64,000 nt of DNA from Beta vulgaris subsp. vulgaris (Eukaryota; Streptophyta; Magnoliopsida; Caryophyllales; Amaranthaceae). The position numbers were made by a program, and so were the translations under genes. A model generated the notes under the pieces. That model was not told where the DNA came from, did not search any database, and worked only from the letters and a program-made list of their open reading frames with translations. Positions within the stretch are counted from its first letter, which is position 1. Each line of letters starts with the position of its first letter. Location: NCBI RefSeq assembly GCF_026745355.1, contig NC_079205.1:37179545-37243544 (forward strand), written 5' to 3'. This document shows, piece after piece, positions 59,342 through 64,000 of the stretch.

Positions 59342-59760
59342 AAAATTAAAGTAAAAATTGTCAAGAATAAGTCAACTTTTGCGTTGACCGCTTTTAACAA
59401 GTCAACCTTCATTTATTCCAGTAGCAAGTAAAGCTTGTACATGAATTAGCTTTTAACAAGTTTTTTATTTATGACCTAAACAACCCCTACAATTTTGTTC
59501 AGTTTTAACAGGTGTGTATTCTAGAACTCATTAAATTGTTCTCTAGAACATATTTGCACTGCTTGAATTTTATAAAAGTTCCGTGAGAAACTTAAAACTG
59601 AACAAAATTGTAGGGGTTTGTTCAGGTTATAAGTAAAAAAACTCGTTAAAAGATAATTCATGTACAAGCTTTACTTGCTACTGGAATAAATGAAGGTTGA
59701 CTCGTCAAAAGCGGTCAACGCAAAGGTTAACTTATTCTTGACAATTTTTCCAAAATTAAA
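59342..59760. mobile_element. MULE-derived MITE (401 bp, with 9-bp target duplication)
   Basis: The element proper is 59351-59751. Inverted arms of roughly 150-170 bp face each other around a short centre. The flanks are a perfect 9-bp duplication, AAAATTAAA. The right end, inverted, reads GGAAAAATTGTCAAGAATAA then GTTAACCTTTGCGT; 29 of the first 34 bases match the terminal repeat of the MULE at 30539-36174. It is therefore very probably a non-autonomous relative of that MULE. It starts about 375 bp upstream of the CRR22-like ATG. Confidence 0.9.
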
Positions 59761-60104
59761 TGGACAAAATATTTATACCTTATAAAAAAAGATGGCATAC
59801 ATAACGTGCACATGAAAAGTCTGAACATTCACTACCTTTGATACTCTTTAATTCAGTTAAACCAACTCATTATTTTTGTTCTTTTTGTTCAATATTCATT
59901 CACAAAAAATAATGTTAACAATCACTCACAACCTTTTTATTTTTTTACATTAGCGAATTAATATATCTAAATTCATCTAACTGTTGAATTTTTCACATTT
60001 AAGTTTAATCATAAATAAAATACGAATGGAGTATCTAATAGAATAACAAATTTTGAAATTAACGCATGCATCGCGTGCATATGAAGGCTAGTTGTTACCA
60101 AGAC
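59761..60104. other. Intergenic, no gene seen
   Basis: AT-rich spacer between two non-autonomous elements. Confidence 0.5.
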
Positions 60105-60129
60105 TCAGGGCCTGTTCTCTTCGGCATAA

Positions 60130-60250
60130 AACAGCTGAACTGAACTGAACTGAACTGATCTGAACTGAACTGAACTTATCAGAGCTGAACTGAACTGAAC
60201 TGAACTGAACTGAACTGAATTGAATTGGATTGAATTGAATTAAATTAAAT
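60130..60250. repeat. (CTGAA)n array, left
   Basis: About 20 pentamers, with variants (CTGAT, TTGAA) toward the right where it grades into TTGAATTGAA. Confidence 0.95.
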
Positions 60251-60896
60251 TGAAATAAACTGAATGTAATAAACATATAAATAATATTTTAAACAAGAAT
60301 AATATGAATATTAAATAATAATTATAATGATAAGTAATAATGAATAATAATAATAATAGTATTTTGGATATTTTTGAATGATAGTTATAAATAAATAATA
60401 TTAATAATCATAAATTAATAATAATAATAATAATTAATGATAATAATGATAATTAATAATAATTATTTATATTATTTTTATTAATATATTAATATTTGAT
60501 GATGATATATAATAACAATAATATCGAATAAGTAAATTAATATTACTATTTTAATAATTAAATTTAATAATATAAAAATATTTAGTAATAAAAATAATGA
60601 TTGGGTTGGACCGCAAAAATTACATCATAAACCGTCTTGACGCGATTTGATTGGTTTATGGGCTAAAAAAAGTGGGTTTATTTGTGCTTTGACTTAAACC
60701 ATGTTCTCTCCTAATAATAATAGTAATAAATGAGTAAAGCTATAATAAAAAAATAATATATAGAAACAACAACAATAATAATAATACTAAATAGTAATAA
60801 TATATATTTAAATAATAATAAGAATAAGAGTAATTAGTAAAATAAATTATACCAACATAAATAATATTTAACAAAATGGTTATAAAGAATGAGCGA

Positions 60897-60998
60897 ACTG
60901 AACGAACTTGAACTGAACTGAACTGAACTGAACTGAACTGAGCTGAATTGAACTGAACTGAACTGAACTGAACTGAACTGAACTGAACTGAACTGAAA
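60897..60998. repeat. (CTGAA)n array, right
   Basis: About 20 pentamers, more homogeneous than the left array, same orientation. Confidence 0.95.
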
Positions 60999-61023
60999 AT
61001 AAGCTGGGGAGAACAGGCCCTCA

Positions 61024-62140
61024 AGTCACAACTCACAAGACATTCGTCCAGCATATTATCGCTTATCTGACTCAAATATCTACCAAAAATCTGATGTTCA
61101 TACTCAAAACCAAGACTCCCATAGTCCCATCAAACCTATTCTCCGTTTGACAGGACATATAATATTTTCTTATAAAACTTTTTTCTTCTCTTTTCGGTTT
61201 TGGTTGCAAATAAGTGTAAAATTATTTTTTCTCAAAGTAAAATTGCTCTTCTAATTATGGAAAACCATTCTCCCTTCAAAAGGAAGGGAAAAATGTTTTC
61301 GACACTTCTTTCACTGCCTCTTTACTTTCTTTTTCATTTTCCTTTCATCATTTTTCTTTTATAGAACCAAACAACGGAAAACTAATTTTTGAATTATGTT
61401 TTACATTTTAAATTGTTTTCCATGAAAATTATTTTACACTAAAAATGTCTTTCACCCAACCAAACAGAGCCTAAGAGTCTAAGTCATAGGTGTAGGAAAT
61501 ATTTAACCAAATATTTATTGAAGCTTTTCATATATGTGCGTCCATATTACTTGATACACTCCTTAAAATGATAAGGTGCTATTAATGTTATACTTATTTA
61601 TCTCTCTCATAAAAGGCCCCAACGGTAATAAAGAAACACATTTTTGCGCTCATCTTTTTAAAAGTTAAGGCCCCACATCGACTGATTATAATTTAAAAGA
61701 CATACCACAATACCAACTACCAATAATAAAATAAGAAATTAAATAAAACCCATAAACTATGTGTAGGTCAAACTATATCGATTATTATGTGACGAAGGAA
61801 GTATTTAACAACAAGATCAAACATAATCAAGCAAACAAGTTATAAGCATCTTCTACCTAAACTTTATAGCTATCTGATGAAGTATTAAGCAAAAGTTAGT
61901 TCTATGACACTATGTTAATTATAAAATCGATCTTAAATGTTGCATGATCGTTTGTAGGACATTATCTAACTAGAATTTCTTCTCTTCACCTTGAAAAAGT
62001 GGAACATTCGATAAACAAATTTTTTTATCATGAAACCATGTATGCTATATACTTAAAAGGAAAGTAATAAAACTATAAATACATACTTCCTTAATTCTTT
62101 TTTTATGGTTAGACTTCTACTTTTTTTAATTCTGACAATA
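61024..62140. other. Intergenic; possible old MITE at about 61130-61475
   Basis: A segment near 61140 (CCGTTTGACAGG) and one ending CCAACCAAACAGAGCCTAA at 61472 have the look of MITE ends, with AAAATTA-type inverted content between, but the arms match poorly. No gene seen in the rest. Confidence 0.35.
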
Positions 62141-62189
<49 letters not shown>

Positions 62190-62190
62190 T
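62141..62190. repeat. (ATT)n microsatellite
   Basis: About 50 bp, uninterrupted. Confidence 0.97.
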
Positions 62191-62302
62191 GATTTTAACT
62201 CACCCACTTCATCTCGTTTTCCTTTTGTTTTGAAGTAAAGTAAGATGTTGTATATTATTATTTTTCCATGGTTTACCCACATAACGTTACTCTTTCTCAT
62301 GC

Positions 62303-62468
62303 ACTTTTCCTTAATTGAGCAGCAGGTGATAGCATAGTGGTATTAACATCACCTCTGATTCCAGAGGTCACGGGGTCGAGTCTCATCCCTTGCAAAAAGG
62401 GCTCTCCAATTCCCCCCATTCCTTGCAAGGGACTTCATCTTACCTTAAAAAAAATGTACTTTTCCTTA
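62303..62468 (+). mobile_element. tRNA-derived SINE (144 bp, with 11-bp target duplication)
   Basis: The element proper is 62314-62457. It has an RNA polymerase III A box TAGCATAGTGG (62330-62340) and a B box GGGTCGAGTCTC about 35 bp later, then a non-tRNA body and a short A-run tail. ACTTTTCCTTA flanks both sides exactly (62303-62313 and 62458-62468). It is not a functional tRNA gene: the cloverleaf does not close. Confidence 0.88.
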
Positions 62469-62573
62469 CTTTACCCCATACAAGATTATCTCTCTCCTCC
62501 TTACCATACTGTGTGTGTCCATAACAATTGTAATTTGGGTTGTTCATATTCGCATACTCCGGTCTTGCGTGTA

Positions 62574-62775
62574 GCTGAAAGCAGGGGCGAAGGTATGTTG
62601 GCCTTAGTGGGGTCAGTTGACCCCACTTAAATATGAAAATTTTGGATGTTTTCCTTATATAATTTGAGAATTTTGTAAATATTATGATTAATTTGATTGT
62701 TTGAACCCTCTAAAAAGTAGTAATTTTATTTTGACCCCACTTAATACATATTTTGGATCCGCCGCTGGCTGAAAG
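62574..62775. mobile_element. hAT-type MITE (186 bp, with 8-bp target duplication)
   Basis: The element proper is 62582-62767. Ends are CAGGGGCGAAGG and, inverted, CAGCGGCGGATCC. GCTGAAAG flanks both sides exactly. TTGACCCCACTTAA-like blocks near each end are typical of this small hAT group. Confidence 0.9.
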
Positions 62776-62799
62776 GGTAAGTTATATTGACTATCAATC

Positions 62800-63381
62800 T
62801 AGAAATAATAGCAAACAATACCAGAACAACAAATAACAAAGCAAGAAAGAACACACAAGAACTTTTACGTGGAAACCCAAGAACTTGGAGAAAAACCACG
62901 AATATGCACTAGGAACCGATGAACGTTCAAGAAAGATTACAAAAGCGCTCAAGAACTCTCTCTATAGCTACTCTCTCTCTAATATGTGAATAATGATGAA
63001 TAATATAATAAAAGACGTATTAGGGCATCTATTTATACTCCTCCTTGGAAAAACGCATTTTCGGAATCGAAAACCGCACAAAAGCACCCGCGCCCGATCG
63101 GGTTGGGCAACCCGCGCCCGATCGGGCACTTAATGCCAAACTCCAAGATTGCTTTATGACCGAACGTGTGATTCTTTCCCGCGTTGTAATCGATGATGCT
63201 GCCCGATCGGACGAGTAGGCCCGATGCATCGAGTGAGGCTTCAAATCAGCTGCTGCCAAGTTCCGTTGCGGGCCCGATCGGGCGAACCGTCAATCTTTGT
63301 TTTTGACGCATTTCTTCTACGCAACCTTATCTCCACACCCCATACACCTCCATGAGCTTCATATAAACCATATACCCAACA
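62800..63381 (-). repeat. Probable solo LTR (Copia-like), boundaries uncertain
   Basis: On the minus strand a TGTTGGGTATATGG start lies at 63381. A strong TATA box (TATAAATA at 63037-63030) is followed about 130 bp on by GGTTTCCACGTAAAAG, a motif common near the end of plant Copia LTRs. No internal coding region or target duplication was found. The left edge is a guess. Confidence 0.45.
63092..63283. repeat. Cluster of GCCCGATCGGGC palindromes
   Basis: The 12-bp palindrome or an 11/12 or 10/12 variant occurs at 63092, 63116, 63201 and 63272, in an otherwise AT-rich region. It lies within the probable LTR. Confidence 0.85.
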
Positions 63382-64000
63382 GAAAATTCAGTCCATGACT
63401 AAATCTGAAAAATTATGTGATTTAGGTACCCGAATTTCTTGTATCGAGTCGTGGGGCACCCGAGATGAAATACGTTCTCAGCAGCCAAACTCACTGCCAA
63501 GTGCGAACTAATGATATAATACTTCTATCATCCTTGCCAACAGGCTAATAGAGTGATGGTATGAAGGAAAAAGGACCTATTTGAAAACATGTAATCAGCA
63601 ATAGTAATTTGATTATAGGTGAGATGTGAAGGGGGGAAAAAGAATCAACACCATGAAATCAACCATAAAATTTCAGTATCAAATCGAAAATATGAATAAA
63701 TAAACAAAATCATAATAACTATAAATTCAATGTACAAAATCCGGAAAAAAAATCGAGTTATTGGCTAACTCGTTAATTTAAAGCTCAATGGTCACCTGAT
63801 ATGGTTTACTCTCTACTCTATTTACTAGGTTTGAGTACTTGACCCGCTAAAAATTAAAAATTACCAACTTATTACTCAATTATTTAGATGTAGAGCACAC
63901 AATGGGATTGGTGGGCGTTTTTTTTTATAAAAAAAAAACACTCCTTATTTTAATCGTCACAAAGAATAAAGGGAATATGTATTTCTTATCCATTATGTTG
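63382..64000. other. Intergenic, no gene seen
   Basis: AT-rich sequence up to the window end. No domain-bearing frame or repeat boundary recognised. Confidence 0.5.

Larger units (their letters stand above)
60105..61023. mobile_element. Non-autonomous element with two CTGAA arrays (913 bp, TCA target duplication)
   Basis: The element proper is 60108-61020. Ends GGGCCTGTTCTC and GAGAACAGGCCC are perfect 12-bp inverted repeats, with TCA on both sides. Inside each end is an array of the pentamer CTGAA (60130-60225 and 60905-60998), in the same orientation rather than inverted. The middle is AT-rich with ATA/AAT runs. PIF/Harbinger-like by its 3-bp duplication and GGGCC ends, but not proven. Confidence 0.8.

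Noticed and set aside
60088..60276. Serine/glutamine-rich frame (FSSVQ repeats), also at 60740-61075
   Set aside because: Simple translation of the CTGAA pentamer array.
62109..62300. Poly-asparagine frame
   Set aside because: Translation of the ATT microsatellite.
62314..62400. Possible tRNA gene
   Set aside because: A and B boxes are present but no cloverleaf or anticodon arm closes, and an 11-bp target duplication shows a SINE.

Overview
The window is plant nuclear DNA, almost certainly from a eudicot. It holds two intact host genes, both on the minus strand, in a bed of nested transposable elements. The host genes are an intron-containing NAC-alpha gene (28277-30325) and an intronless chloroplast PPR-DYW gene that looks like CRR22 (56523-58967). 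Long arrays of the CTGAA pentamer near 60.1-61.0 kb recall repeats I associate with Caryophyllales (spinach, quinoa, beet). That placement is a weak inference; the sequence itself only shows a plant.

Layout. 1-5378: a decayed Ty3/gypsy chromovirus on the minus strand, cut by the window edge, with its 5' LTR at 3552-5378. 5379-5517 and 24289 to about 25640: pieces of one endogenous caulimovirid (pararetrovirus) copy, split by a second, plus-strand chromovirus (5518-24283) and by a hAT-type MITE. The second chromovirus is itself layered: a 5.6-kb L1-type LINE sits in its 5' LTR, a solo LTR of another family sits in its reverse transcriptase, and its 3' end is a partial tandem copy (LTR, leader, LTR tail). 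26.2-27.7 kb: small foldback-type elements. 28.3-30.3 kb: NAC-alpha. 30539-36174: a complete MULE with near-identical terminal inverted repeats, a perfect 9-bp target duplication, a frameshifted mudrA-like transposase and a convergent intact-looking GRF zinc-finger gene. 36249-37456: a second, unrelated MULE-type element. 37.5-39.4 kb: a roughly 480-bp direct duplication. 39.4-41.7 kb: an unassigned repeat-bearing block. 41.7-55.9 kb: a gag-only Tat/Ogre-like retrotransposon in a tandem arrangement, carrying a CACTA transposon with Ulp1-like protease fragments in its gag and a solo LTR in its 3' LTR. 56.5-59.0 kb: the CRR22-like gene. 59351-59751: a MITE whose termini match the MULE at 30.5 kb. 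60.1-63.4 kb: a CTGAA-array element, a SINE, a hAT MITE and a probable solo LTR.

How it fits together. Members of one MULE family lie within 400 bp upstream of the start codon of both host genes. Most retroelement coding regions are broken by stops and by single-base frameshifts. All five inferred shifts in the MULE and two in the LINE lie at single-base runs, so some may be assembly errors rather than biology. The best candidates for something little described are the MULE's GRF/coiled-coil/membrane-segment protein in the mudrB position, the acidic ORF upstream of gag in the plus-strand chromovirus, and the Ulp1-bearing CACTA.
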